From assembly GCA_964623265.1 (NCBI GenBank), contig CAZUTK010000004.1:12188-76187 (forward strand): 64,000 bases of DNA, in the 5' to 3' direction. Under the pieces are notes generated by a model. It was given only the letters and a program-made list of their open reading frames with translations. It made no database searches and was not told where the DNA came from. Source of the stretch: CAZUTK01 sp964623265 (GTDB taxonomy: Bacteria > Electryoneota > B3-LCP). Positions 42,478-49,842 of this stretch are shown here, one piece after another (the first letter of the stretch is position 1; each line of letters starts with the position of its first letter). The position numbers and the translations under genes were made by a program.

Positions 42478-42506
42478 AATATAGGAAATAATTGCCAGTA
42501 AATCAA
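42478..42506 (-). promoter_or_regulatory. Promoter of the polysaccharide operon
   Basis: TTGATT (42501-42506), 17-bp spacer, TATATT (42478-42483) on the minus strand, read as TATATTTC. It lies in the 130-bp space between wza and the divergent gene. It is the only strong promoter seen for the long leftward operon. Confidence 0.65.
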
Positions 42507-42522
42507 GCCATTTTTAGATCAT

Positions 42523-43695
42523 ATGGAGCCCATCGAAGATATTATATCGGCGGAAAGAAAGCTGCGGAATTATTGCGAAAGCGCGGATTTCAAAGGTTGG
42601 GATCCCTGGGACGCGCTGGCGTCTCCCCTCTTCCGCCGCTTCCCCTTCGATCGCCGCCTGCCGCGTTGGGCGGCAAATCACATCATCAAAATCTCACCCC
42701 TGAATCTGCGGCCGCTGCTCGGTATCCGTCCGGATTGTTTCGCCAAGGGACTGGCGTTGTTCCTCTCCGGATATGTGCTGCGAGAACGGCGCAGCCCCGA
42801 TGCTCATCAACGGGAGATCATTCAGGAACTATATCGCCGCCTGATGCAGAAGACCATTTCGGGCTACTCCGGGCCCTGCTGGGGGACGAATCTCCCTTAT
42901 CAGACCCGGGCTTTTTTCGTACCGCCTGAGACTCCCTCGCTGGTGCACACTGCATTCGCCGTCGAAGCCCTGCTGGATCTGAACGATCTTACGCCCCGCG
43001 ACCATTTTGTGGAGGTGGCGTTGGGAGCTTGTCGTTTCGCCTTGCGGGACTTATCAGTCCGCCCGATGCAAGGGGATGGCATCTGTTTCAGCTACACTCC
43101 TGTAGATCAATCCCGGGTCATCAACGTCACTGCATTGGCGGCTCGCATGCTGGCTCGCACAGCCTATGCCTCGCAAGATTCTCTGCTCCTGGAGAAAGCG
43201 CGGCAGGCGGTCAATTATGTTGTATCGCAACAGGCGATGGACGGTTCCTGGCAATACGGAGAGGAACCCCTGCACCACTGGATTGACAATTACCACACCG
43301 GTTTCGTTCTCGATGCTCTGGAGGATTATTCCGAGATAACGAGGGATGAGAGTGTTTCGGAATGCATCCTGAGGGGGGTGCGGTTCTACCGAAATCATTT
43401 GTTTCGGGATGATGGAGTCCCGAAGTTCACACCCCATTCTCTCTTTCCCATTGACGGACATTGCCTGGCGCAGGGGATCTTGACTTTCTGCAAACAGAGT
43501 CGTCGGGATCCAGCCCTGCTTTCCTTCGCGCAAAATATCGCCCGCTGGGGTATGAAGAATTTCTCCCATCCGAAGGGATATTTCTATTTCCAGAAGAGGC
43601 GCTTCTGGTTCAACCGCATTCCCCACATCCGCTGGGTAAACGCCTGGATGTTCCTAGCGCTGAATCGGCTCATCGCAGCTTCGGAGGAGCGCTGA
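42523..43695 (+). CDS. Alpha/alpha-toroid-like protein, divergent from the polysaccharide operon
   Basis: This 390-residue protein is the only plus-strand gene. It has regularly spaced helical hairpins with toroid-type signatures: PSLVHTAFAVEALLDL, VINVTALAARMLAR, AMDGSWQYGEEPLHHWIDNY and FPIDGHCLAQGILTFC. DGSW repeats resemble terpene-cyclase/prenyltransferase and glycosidase (alpha/alpha)6 barrels. There is no signal peptide. Similar proteins in polysaccharide clusters are sometimes labelled 'delta-aminolevulinic acid dehydratase', which nothing here supports. The ATG at 42523 lacks a clear SD, so the start is uncertain. It could act on an oligosaccharide or polyprenyl intermediate, or regulate the neighbouring operon. 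Function unknown. Confidence 0.7.
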   Translation: MEPIEDIISAERKLRNYCESADFKGWDPWDALASPLFRRFPFDRRLPRWAANHIIKISPLNLRPLLGIRPDCFAKGLALFLSGYVLRERRSPDAHQREIIQELYRRLMQKTISGYSGPCWGTNLPYQTRAFFVPPETPSLVHTAFAVEALLDLNDLTPRDHFVEVALGACRFALRDLSVRPMQGDGICFSYTPVDQSRVINVTALAARMLARTAYASQDSLLLEKARQAVNYVVSQQAMDGSWQYGEEPLHHWIDNYHTGFVLDALEDYSEITRDESVSECILRGVRFYRNHLFRDDGVPKFTPHSLFPIDGHCLAQGILTFCKQSRRDPALLSFAQNIARWGMKNFSHPKGYFYFQKRRFWFNRIPHIRWVNAWMFLALNRLIAASEER

Positions 43696-43742
43696 CTGCA
43701 GGAAACGGTTCATTGAACCGCCGGATTGGAGTGCAGTTTTTT
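43695..43742 (+). terminator. Rho-independent-like terminator of the toroid gene
   Basis: Starting at the stop codon, ACTGCA (43695-43700) pairs with TGCAGT (43732-43737). An inner hairpin CGGTTC-ATT-GAACCG lies at 43706-43720. A run of six T follows (43737-43742). It lies in the convergent space with the barrel gene. Confidence 0.6.
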
Positions 43743-43788
43743 AAGACCGGTCTGGAGCTGCGGAATCGAAATCCCCATTCCCAGCTTC

Positions 43789-44901
43789 TCAAAAGCTCTG
43801 TTCAAGGCTGATATATAGGGTGTAATAACCGGAATCCGCCGGTTTGGCGATGTCACACGCACCCACGACCCCCGGCGGTACATAGATCCTCAAGCCGGCG
43901 CCGACCCCCTGACGAAATCCCCACCAACCCAGATCCGGACGCCAGAGATCTCCGCCATCGCCAAAAAGGACGAATCCCGGAGTGAATTGAAATCTCTCAA
44001 TGTTCAAGATTTTTCTCAGCACGGAACCCAATGGAATTTCAACGCGCTCCGCTAAATCCTGCCGGATTTCAATGCGCGCTGAGTAATATCCGTTGCCGTT
44101 GTAGCGGTCCAGAGGAAAGCCGCGCAAGGTAGCGTATCCGCCCATCTTGAATTGACTGAAATAGGGAACTTGATGGTGAATTGCACCGCCTCGCACATTG
44201 AATGCCAGGACAGATCGCGTCGGGCGGATCGGGACATACTCCCGGAGATCCGTTTGGACACGGACTAATTCGTCTTGCTCCCCCCGGCTGTGCGCGAATC
44301 CCAGATCGCACTGCCAGAGCAGATAAACCCCTTCGCGGGAATAGTAGCGATGATCCCGGGATTCCAAACCGGCGCGCAGGGAAAGGGCGTATTCCAACCC
44401 GGAAACGATTAAAGCGGATTCCGTCCATCCTGGACATTCCGGGAGGATTCTCCAAGTTTCATCCGTGTAGGAAAAGCTCTTGAATGATCCCTGATAACCG
44501 AAGAAAAGTCCCTTTTCCTCGAAGAAATCCCGACGCCCGATGAATTCAAAGCTCTTGATCGGATTCAGGAAGACGGCATCTTGATTGGATGGATGTTCCT
44601 GCGAATGGATTTCTTGCAGAAAAGATTGCATTTTCAACAGAAAGGTCCATTCGCTGATATCCCGCGGCAACATCCACGAAATCTGCACCGATCCGTCATC
44701 TCCGCCGAAGTATTCCACGGAAGTCTGCAGGCGCGCGCCGCTCTCGTTCTGAGCGATCAGTGAGCCGGTCAGAACCCAGCCGAAGTCGTCGGAATAATAG
44801 AGGCCGGGAAGCACGAACACTCGCGCCGGCGCCGATCGAAAAAAACAAACCGTAGTGAGGAAAACAACGAGAAGACGAAGTAGAGCTTTCACTTTGATCA
44901 T
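43789..44901 (-). CDS. Outer-membrane beta-barrel, D15/Omp85 C-terminal type without POTRA domains
   Basis: This is a 370-residue exported protein with a signal peptide (1-26). It then shows alternating amphipathic strands throughout and ends in phenylalanine (YISLEQSF), the outer-membrane insertion signature. GGYATLRGFPLDRYNG matches the conserved VRGF/LRGY loop motif of BamA/TamA-type barrels. No POTRA domain fits into the ~30 residues before the barrel. ATG overlaps the nucleotidyltransferase stop (ATGA), and an MlaD-type protein is encoded two genes upstream. A lipid- or glycan-exporting pore of the envelope is plausible; the substrate is unknown. Confidence 0.75.
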   Translation of the reverse strand: MIKVKALLRLLVVFLTTVCFFRSAPARVFVLPGLYYSDDFGWVLTGSLIAQNESGARLQTSVEYFGGDDGSVQISWMLPRDISEWTFLLKMQSFLQEIHSQEHPSNQDAVFLNPIKSFEFIGRRDFFEEKGLFFGYQGSFKSFSYTDETWRILPECPGWTESALIVSGLEYALSLRAGLESRDHRYYSREGVYLLWQCDLGFAHSRGEQDELVRVQTDLREYVPIRPTRSVLAFNVRGGAIHHQVPYFSQFKMGGYATLRGFPLDRYNGNGYYSARIEIRQDLAERVEIPLGSVLRKILNIERFQFTPGFVLFGDGGDLWRPDLGWWGFRQGVGAGLRIYVPPGVVGACDIAKPADSGYYTLYISLEQSF

Positions 44902-45557
44902 CTCTCCTCGCCTCTTAAAATTCTTCGATAATCCTCAGGGCAATTTACATTCAGCAAGATGCCGGGATCTTCGACCGGCACCGCAACGACTTCATCCTTC
45001 CATACCCGCAGAAGATCCCACAGAGTCGAGCTTTCAGGCGAATGTGAAATCCGCGAAGCCCAAGGGCGCCCTAAGAGAATTGGGTGTCCGCCTCGATTTT
45101 GAAAAACGGGCTTATGCGCCTTTTCGGGAAAATTCAACCAGGAATCCAACAACCTCACGAGGGTCTCGAAAGCGACTGCAGGATGATCCACAGGATGGAG
45201 ATAGAAAGCGGAAATTTCAGCGGGAAGAAGCGCAACGCCGATCCGGATGCTTGCCATCATATCGCTGGCTGGATCGTCATTGCGTCCGATCACGATATCT
45301 TCGCTGCAGATGCGCTGTTCCACGGATGCGGCATCCCGATTCAGCACGACGATCAGCGGCTGACAGTGCAGATTTCGGTAGTTTTTCAGGATGGTTTCGA
45401 TGAAGGTGCTGTCGCGCCAGGGGAGCAAGGCTTTGTTCCTGCCCATACGCCGGGAGGCACCGGCGGCGGGTAGAACGCAGGCGATCTTGCGCCGTTCCAA
45501 ATGATTCAACGACGAGGAGGTGCCACACAGAGGATGAGTATTCGCGCAGGCGTTCAC
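44898..45557 (-). CDS. MobA/MocA-like nucleotidyltransferase
   Basis: This 219-residue protein is a GT-A-fold nucleotidyltransferase. CVLPAAGASRRMGRNKALLPW carries the GxGxxxRMGxxK signature (G-S-R-M-G-x-N-K), FYLHPVDHPAVAFETL is the second acidic motif, and GHPILLGRPW follows. Closest in pattern to MocA (molybdenum cofactor cytidylyltransferase), but other NTP-transfer roles are possible. The start is GTG, overlapping the MlaD stop (GTGA), and the stop overlaps the barrel start. No other cofactor genes are nearby, which makes a cofactor role doubtful; a link to the envelope operon is suggested by position only. Confidence 0.7.
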   Translation of the reverse strand: MNACANTHPLCGTSSSLNHLERRKIACVLPAAGASRRMGRNKALLPWRDSTFIETILKNYRNLHCQPLIVVLNRDAASVEQRICSEDIVIGRNDDPASDMMASIRIGVALLPAEISAFYLHPVDHPAVAFETLVRLLDSWLNFPEKAHKPVFQNRGGHPILLGRPWASRISHSPESSTLWDLLRVWKDEVVAVPVEDPGILLNVNCPEDYRRILRGEER

Positions 45558-46462
45558 CGTTTGCGCTTGCCGAAGAGGCTGATGCGGGTCCGGATCCCCT
45601 CGTCCCGGATTTGATTCACCAAAGAATCCAGATCGCCGATGGTTTTTTCCAATTTAACCGCCATCCGATCGTTGGTCAACAAAGATCCGATGGTGCTGCT
45701 GTCGCTCTGCATCCACCCTACCACGGTGTTCAGTTCTACCGCGACTTCGTTCAGGCGGGCGACGAGGCTGCGCACATCCGCGACGGTCTGATTGATCTCG
45801 CCTTCGTTCTCAACGATCAAGTCCCGCAGTACCGCGGACGTCATCACCAGATTGTCCATGATTTCACTGAGCTTGGCGGCATTCTCGCGCAAGAGATCGC
45901 GGGTCTTTTCGGTGGATTCGTCCAGATTACGCACGCTGGCGAGAAGCATTTCCCGCAGCTGCGGATCTCCGACGGTTGTGTTTATGTTGCTTGCGGTGAT
46001 CTCCAGCATATCCAGAAGTCTTTCCACCTTCTCCGCAAGCAGAGAAGAGGAATTCATCAGACGGGTGATGCCGCCGCTGTTGTCTCCGCGATAGACGGTA
46101 TCAGAGGTGAGCTCGATGCCGGACGTGCCCGGCGTGATATTGATGAGTTTGCTGCCCATCAAGTCCGTGGCAGTGATGATAAACCGAGCGTCTGAATAGA
46201 TCTTCACATCGGAAGCCACCGCCAGATGCACGAGTACCCCTTCCTGCTGCAGTATAAAATCCAGCACTTTCCCCTTTTTCATCCCATTGACCAGCACGAA
46301 TGCGCCGGGTTCCAACCCTGCGATGTCATCGAATTGCACGGTCAAGGTTCGAGTATTCGCCAACATCTTGACCCCTTTGCCCCACATGATGGCGGTAATC
46401 AGGATGATCAGCGCGAGCAGAGAAATAATGCCGATCTTCAGTTCCGAATATTTCCTTTTCAT
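45554..46462 (-). CDS. MCE/MlaD-family protein
   Basis: This 302-residue single-pass inner-membrane protein has a helix at ~10-30, then an MCE domain (~36-115: LTVQFDDIAGLEPGAFVLV, ITATDLMGSKLINI). A long helical/coiled-coil region (~130-290) ends in a basic tail. It should form a hexameric periplasmic ring carrying phospholipids or other hydrophobic molecules. The usual partners MlaE (permease) and MlaF (ATPase) are not adjacent. First gene of a three-gene coupled operon with a nucleotidyltransferase and a D15 barrel, with its own promoter. Confidence 0.85.
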   Translation of the reverse strand: MKRKYSELKIGIISLLALIILITAIMWGKGVKMLANTRTLTVQFDDIAGLEPGAFVLVNGMKKGKVLDFILQQEGVLVHLAVASDVKIYSDARFIITATDLMGSKLINITPGTSGIELTSDTVYRGDNSGGITRLMNSSSLLAEKVERLLDMLEITASNINTTVGDPQLREMLLASVRNLDESTEKTRDLLRENAAKLSEIMDNLVMTSAVLRDLIVENEGEINQTVADVRSLVARLNEVAVELNTVVGWMQSDSSTIGSLLTNDRMAVKLEKTIGDLDSLVNQIRDEGIRTRISLFGKRKR

Positions 46463-46510
46463 TGGGAAGGGCGCACCCGGATGAGTGTGATTTTCTTATT
46501 GCCAGAAGAG

Positions 46511-46541
46511 CAAAGATAGGAATCGGGAAAATCAAATGCAA
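46511..46541 (-). promoter_or_regulatory. Promoter of the mlaD operon, FCB-like
   Basis: TTGCAT (46536-46541), 17 bp, TATCTTTG (46511-46518) on the minus strand. TATCTTTG is an exact TAnnTTTG match, the -7 element of Bacteroidetes promoters, with TTG at the matching -33 distance. Confidence 0.6.
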
Positions 46542-46565
46542 GGAAATAATCAAGATATTTATTGA

Positions 46566-47096
46566 TCACCCGCTTTCATTTTTCACAAGGTCGAGAAAAT
46601 CATAAGCTGAGCTGGTGGGAAGATCGCGGCAGATGATCTTCAACCCGCTGCGGGTGGCATCGGATAGCTTCTCAATCTCTTCCTGCGACAGGAAGAGATA
46701 ATCGAGATACCGTCTCCGATTCGCACTGGAACGAATACCGCCCAAAATGAGCGCATCGGGGTATACACCGGCTTCCAGCCAGCGCATTGCGTCTTCGACG
46801 GAGGCGACGACGACGATGCAGCGTCGGTCGCGGCAGGCGCCCTTTTTCGCTTCCGCGATTGCTTCGGCTACACTTAAAACTGCACCGCCCAGCGATTCGG
46901 GAATGATCTGAAGATAGAATTCCCTCTCGGATGCATTCCCGGCGATGTTGTCATTCGCCAAAATCAGGCGGTCAATCTTAAGGAAATGTCCCCATCCGAT
47001 CACCACCTGTCCATGGATTAAGCGATCGTCAATCCGCAGATAAAAAAAATGATCCCCTGGCGGTTCCAAGGAACTCTTTCGCCATATTTTCAACAT
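46566..47096 (-). CDS. PTS EIIB component, mannose/sorbose family
   Basis: This is a 176-residue cytoplasmic protein. LRIDDRLIHGQVVIGWGHF is the signature with the phosphorylatable His28. ILANDNIAGNASERE and LILGGIRSSANRRRYLDYLF fit the mannose-type IIB fold. It would receive phosphate from EIIA. No IIC or IID permease is encoded nearby, so it is probably part of a regulatory phosphorelay. It lies 2 bp after the EIIA gene. Length is slightly above the usual ~160. Confidence 0.85.
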   Translation of the reverse strand: MLKIWRKSSLEPPGDHFFYLRIDDRLIHGQVVIGWGHFLKIDRLILANDNIAGNASEREFYLQIIPESLGGAVLSVAEAIAEAKKGACRDRRCIVVVASVEDAMRWLEAGVYPDALILGGIRSSANRRRYLDYLFLSQEEIEKLSDATRSGLKIICRDLPTSSAYDFLDLVKNESG

Positions 47097-47098
47097 CT

Positions 47099-47497
47099 CT
47101 ATTGAATCCCTCGATGACCGTCTTCCCGTAAAACTTCGACAAACTCAAAAAGATCTTGCGACTGTCGTTTGGTGACGAACGAGATCAACATCGGGAGGTT
47201 CACACCAGTGATGACGGCGCAAGGCGTCTTGTTCTCCCGGCTATAGGCGTTCGCCACCGAACGCGCCGCGGCGAAGGCGCTGCCGCCCAGAAAATCCGTG
47301 AAAATGATGGTGGGGATCCCGTCTTCTAGAATCTCCCGAATCCTGCGCTCCAACTCCTCGGCGGAAAGATGAGTGTTGGATAAGGCGACGAGGTTTTCCT
47401 GCGGTCCGGCGATCTGATGCACGGTGGTGATTAAGGCATCCGCTAAGTTTGCATGAGCTATGATCAAGCCGCGCAGCAGGGCTTCTTTTTTACTCAT
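47099..47497 (-). CDS. PTS EIIA component, mannose family
   Basis: This 132-residue protein has His15 in GLIIAHANLADALITTVHQIAG, at the position of the phosphorylated His of ManX-type IIA. TIIFTDFLGGSAFAAARSV is the second family motif. The ATG start overlaps the hprK end by 8 bp. It acts with HprK and EIIB in a phosphorelay whose HPr and EI lie outside the window, if they exist. Confidence 0.85.
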   Translation of the reverse strand: MSKKEALLRGLIIAHANLADALITTVHQIAGPQENLVALSNTHLSAEELERRIREILEDGIPTIIFTDFLGGSAFAAARSVANAYSRENKTPCAVITGVNLPMLISFVTKRQSQDLFEFVEVLREDGHRGIQ

Positions 47498-48458
47498 AAT
47501 CCTTGTCGAGATAATCCGTCACCTGTTTCTTGTTCGTCAGAGCGTCCATCAGGCGTACGTTGAACGCCTGCGCCGGATGATAGCCGTAAACCTTCAGGTG
47601 CAGATTCAAAGAGATGACTTCAGCGATCACCGTGATGTTCTTGCCAGGATAAATCGGCAATTTCACATAGGGAATCTTCACCCCCAAAAAATCCTTGTAC
47701 TCCTCCTCTAAGCCTAAACGCTCGTAGTTTTCGCTGGGATCCCAATCCACCAATTCGACTTCCATTTCCACTCGTTTCTGCAATCGTATGGCTCGAACCC
47801 CGAACATATGCCGAATATCAATAATCCCCACCCCGCGGATCTCCATAAAATGCTTCAACATTTCGGGACCGGATCCCATCAAGATGCCTTCCGCCTTTTT
47901 CGTCAGGGTGACGACATCGTCCGCCACCAAGCGGTGCCCCCTTTCGACCAGATCGAGGGCGATCTCGCTTTTGCCGATCCCCGAGCGCCCGGTGAACAGC
48001 AATCCAGTCCCATACACATCCACCAGAGAACCATGGATGATCATACTGGGAGCGAATTTTTCATCCAGATAGTCGCTGAGAAGATGGATCAATACCGTAG
48101 TGGAATACGTGGTGCGAAAAATCGCCAATTTCTTGCGGTTGGCTTCTTCGATCATCTCCGGGAAGACGGGATTGGAATCCGTGACGATCAGACAGGGGAT
48201 TGCATATTCAAAAACGCTTCGGAATTTCGCGATGCGCTCTTCCAGCGTCAAATTCCGCAGGTAGGACATTTCGGTGTTGCCCAGGATCTGAACGCGGTTA
48301 TAGGTGAAGAGCTCGAGATATCCCGCCAAAGCCAATCCGGGTCTGTGCAGGTTCTTTTCCGTGATTTTGCGCCGCAAGCCTTCCCGCGTGGTCACCAGCT
48401 GCAGGTCGAGTCGTTTTTCGTTGTCTTTGAAAAACAGACCCACTTCCAGGCTTTCCAT
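47490..48458 (-). CDS. hprK: HPr kinase/phosphorylase
   Basis: This 322-residue bifunctional enzyme would phosphorylate and dephosphorylate a serine of HPr. The P-loop GRSGIGKS is at residues 157-164, the conserved HGS at 142-144, and the HprK signature GILMGSGPEMLKHFMEIRGV around 191-210. The ATG at 48458 has GGAGG 7 nt upstream; the longer frame to 48509 runs through the intergenic hairpin. In low-GC Gram-positives it controls catabolite repression; in Gram-negatives it usually sits with EIIA/EIIB in regulatory clusters, as here. Confidence 0.9.
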   Translation of the reverse strand: MESLEVGLFFKDNEKRLDLQLVTTREGLRRKITEKNLHRPGLALAGYLELFTYNRVQILGNTEMSYLRNLTLEERIAKFRSVFEYAIPCLIVTDSNPVFPEMIEEANRKKLAIFRTTYSTTVLIHLLSDYLDEKFAPSMIIHGSLVDVYGTGLLFTGRSGIGKSEIALDLVERGHRLVADDVVTLTKKAEGILMGSGPEMLKHFMEIRGVGIIDIRHMFGVRAIRLQKRVEMEVELVDWDPSENYERLGLEEEYKDFLGVKIPYVKLPIYPGKNITVIAEVISLNLHLKVYGYHPAQAFNVRLMDALTNKKQVTDYLDKDYE

Positions 48459-48481
48459 ACTCCATCCTCCGATAAGGTGAA

Positions 48482-48516
48482 AGGGCGGGATCATCTGAAA
48501 ACGAATCACCCGCCCT
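48482..48516. repeat. Inverted repeat between hpf and hprK
   Basis: A perfect 8-bp inverted repeat (AGGGCGGG at 48482-48489, CCCGCCCT at 48509-48516) with a 19-nt loop. On the minus strand it is followed only by TTT, so it is at best a weak attenuator or an RNA-processing/stability hairpin ahead of hprK. Confidence 0.5.
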
Positions 48517-48539
48517 ATTTATTCGCGAAATGAGATCGG

Positions 48540-48830
48540 CTATCTCCCTTTGTACAATTTTCCCTTATATCTCTTCAACTGACGCTCGAGTTTGTCCACA
48601 GCCTTCGGGATGCACTTATAAAAGTCATCGCTGGCTTCAGCCGCGGTCAGCTTCGTCCCATTGACATTCAGGTTGATTTCAGACGATTTGTTGCTCCGTT
48701 GCCAGCTAAGAACCACTTCGCCGTCCGTGATATTGTCGAAATACTTCTGCAGCCTCATCACTTCATTGGTTGCGAATTCCTGAAGTTTTTCGCTGGCTTT
48801 GAAATGCCTGGCAGATATGCTGACACGCAT
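48540..48830 (-). CDS. hpf: Ribosome hibernation-promoting factor (short HPF/RaiA type)
   Basis: This 96-residue protein binds the 30S decoding region and silences or dimerises ribosomes in stationary phase. MRVSISARHFKASEKLQEF at the N-terminus, VVLSWQRSNKSSEINLNV and the basic end VDKLERQLKRYKGKLYKGR match the family. It lacks the C-terminal dimerisation domain of long HPF. Near-perfect SD (AAAGGAG, 6-nt spacer). Neighbour of hprK, as often seen in Gram-negatives. Confidence 0.9.
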   Translation of the reverse strand: MRVSISARHFKASEKLQEFATNEVMRLQKYFDNITDGEVVLSWQRSNKSSEINLNVNGTKLTAAEASDDFYKCIPKAVDKLERQLKRYKGKLYKGR

Positions 48831-48862
48831 AACCTACTCCTTTCAATGTTAGTTCCTGAACA

Positions 48863-49762
48863 TCATTCTTTTGTGGACCTTGGGTGTGCTTGCAGGTAGA
48901 CCTCCTTCAGTTTGGACCGATTGACATGAGTGTATTTTTGCGTGGTTGTGATGGACGCGTGACCTAACATCTCCTGAATCGCCCGCAGATCCGCGCCGTT
49001 TTCCAGAAGATGCGTGGCGAAACTGTGCCGAAGAATATGCGGATTGCTCCCCGGTGCTTCCGGCAAGAACTTCAGCAACCGATCCACGGTGCGCTGGATG
49101 CCCCGCACTGAAAATGGCTCACCGGTGATGTTGACCAGCAGATTTCGGGTTGATACCGACCTGCGCCTCGCGCGAGCGCCGGAACCGCGCACCTTCAGAT
49201 ACTCATCAAGGCATTGCCGAGCCGGTCGCCCCAGAGGCACTAATCGTTCCTTTCGCCCTTTACCCAAGACGCGGATCACCTGACGATTGAAGTCCAAGTC
49301 CTGCAAAGTCAAGCCGGCGAGTTCGCTGACGCGGAGCCCGCAGCCGTAGAGCAATTCGAGGATCAGCTTTGAACGCACTTGCAGTTCGGTCTGGGTTTCC
49401 TGTGATTCGATCAAATCGTTCAACGATCTTTGATCCAGAAAACGCGGCAGACGCTTCTCGCGCCGTGGCAAGAGAATGCGTCTGGGAAGCTCTATATTGA
49501 TACTCCCGCTTCGGCTCAAATATTTGCAAAAACTGCGCAGCACGGATAATTTTCTTTCCACCGTGGCACGGGAACTTCCCGTTCTCAGCAAATGAGCGCC
49601 GAAATCTCGTATGGATTGAGGACTTAGAACGCCCGTTCTCGAGTCATTATCCAGAAAAACGTAGAATTGAATTAGATCGCGGCGGTATGCGGATAAGGTG
49701 TGCGATGAAGCATGCACTTCATCTTGGAGGTAAGTCAGAAATTTCGAAATGCGCTCTTTCAT
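48863..49762 (-). CDS. xerC: Tyrosine recombinase XerC/XerD
   Basis: This 299-residue site-specific recombinase would resolve chromosome dimers. Catalytic residues are Arg144 (GCGLRVSEL), Lys168, His242 and Arg245 (HILRHSFATHL), His268 (LGHAS) and Tyr277 (QKYTH). The SAM-like N-terminal DNA-binding domain is complete. XerC rather than XerD is suggested by the topA neighbour, an arrangement common in bacteria. Nothing phage-like surrounds it. Confidence 0.85.
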   Translation of the reverse strand: MKERISKFLTYLQDEVHASSHTLSAYRRDLIQFYVFLDNDSRTGVLSPQSIRDFGAHLLRTGSSRATVERKLSVLRSFCKYLSRSGSINIELPRRILLPRREKRLPRFLDQRSLNDLIESQETQTELQVRSKLILELLYGCGLRVSELAGLTLQDLDFNRQVIRVLGKGRKERLVPLGRPARQCLDEYLKVRGSGARARRRSVSTRNLLVNITGEPFSVRGIQRTVDRLLKFLPEAPGSNPHILRHSFATHLLENGADLRAIQEMLGHASITTTQKYTHVNRSKLKEVYLQAHPRSTKE

Positions 49763-49842
49763 TCGAGCTGAAGATTGTGCATGAGGTCAGCGAAGTCGCA
49801 TAAAACGATTCTTAAGCCGCTTCGCCTTCTCTGATTGAACGT

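Noticed and set aside
42523..43695. Delta-aminolevulinic acid dehydratase
   Set aside because: The helical toroid pattern has no TIM-barrel or zinc-cysteine motif of that enzyme.
48863..49762. Phage or integron integrase
   Set aside because: Full XerC/D pattern with topA and smg neighbours and no mobile genes, att repeats or tRNA nearby.
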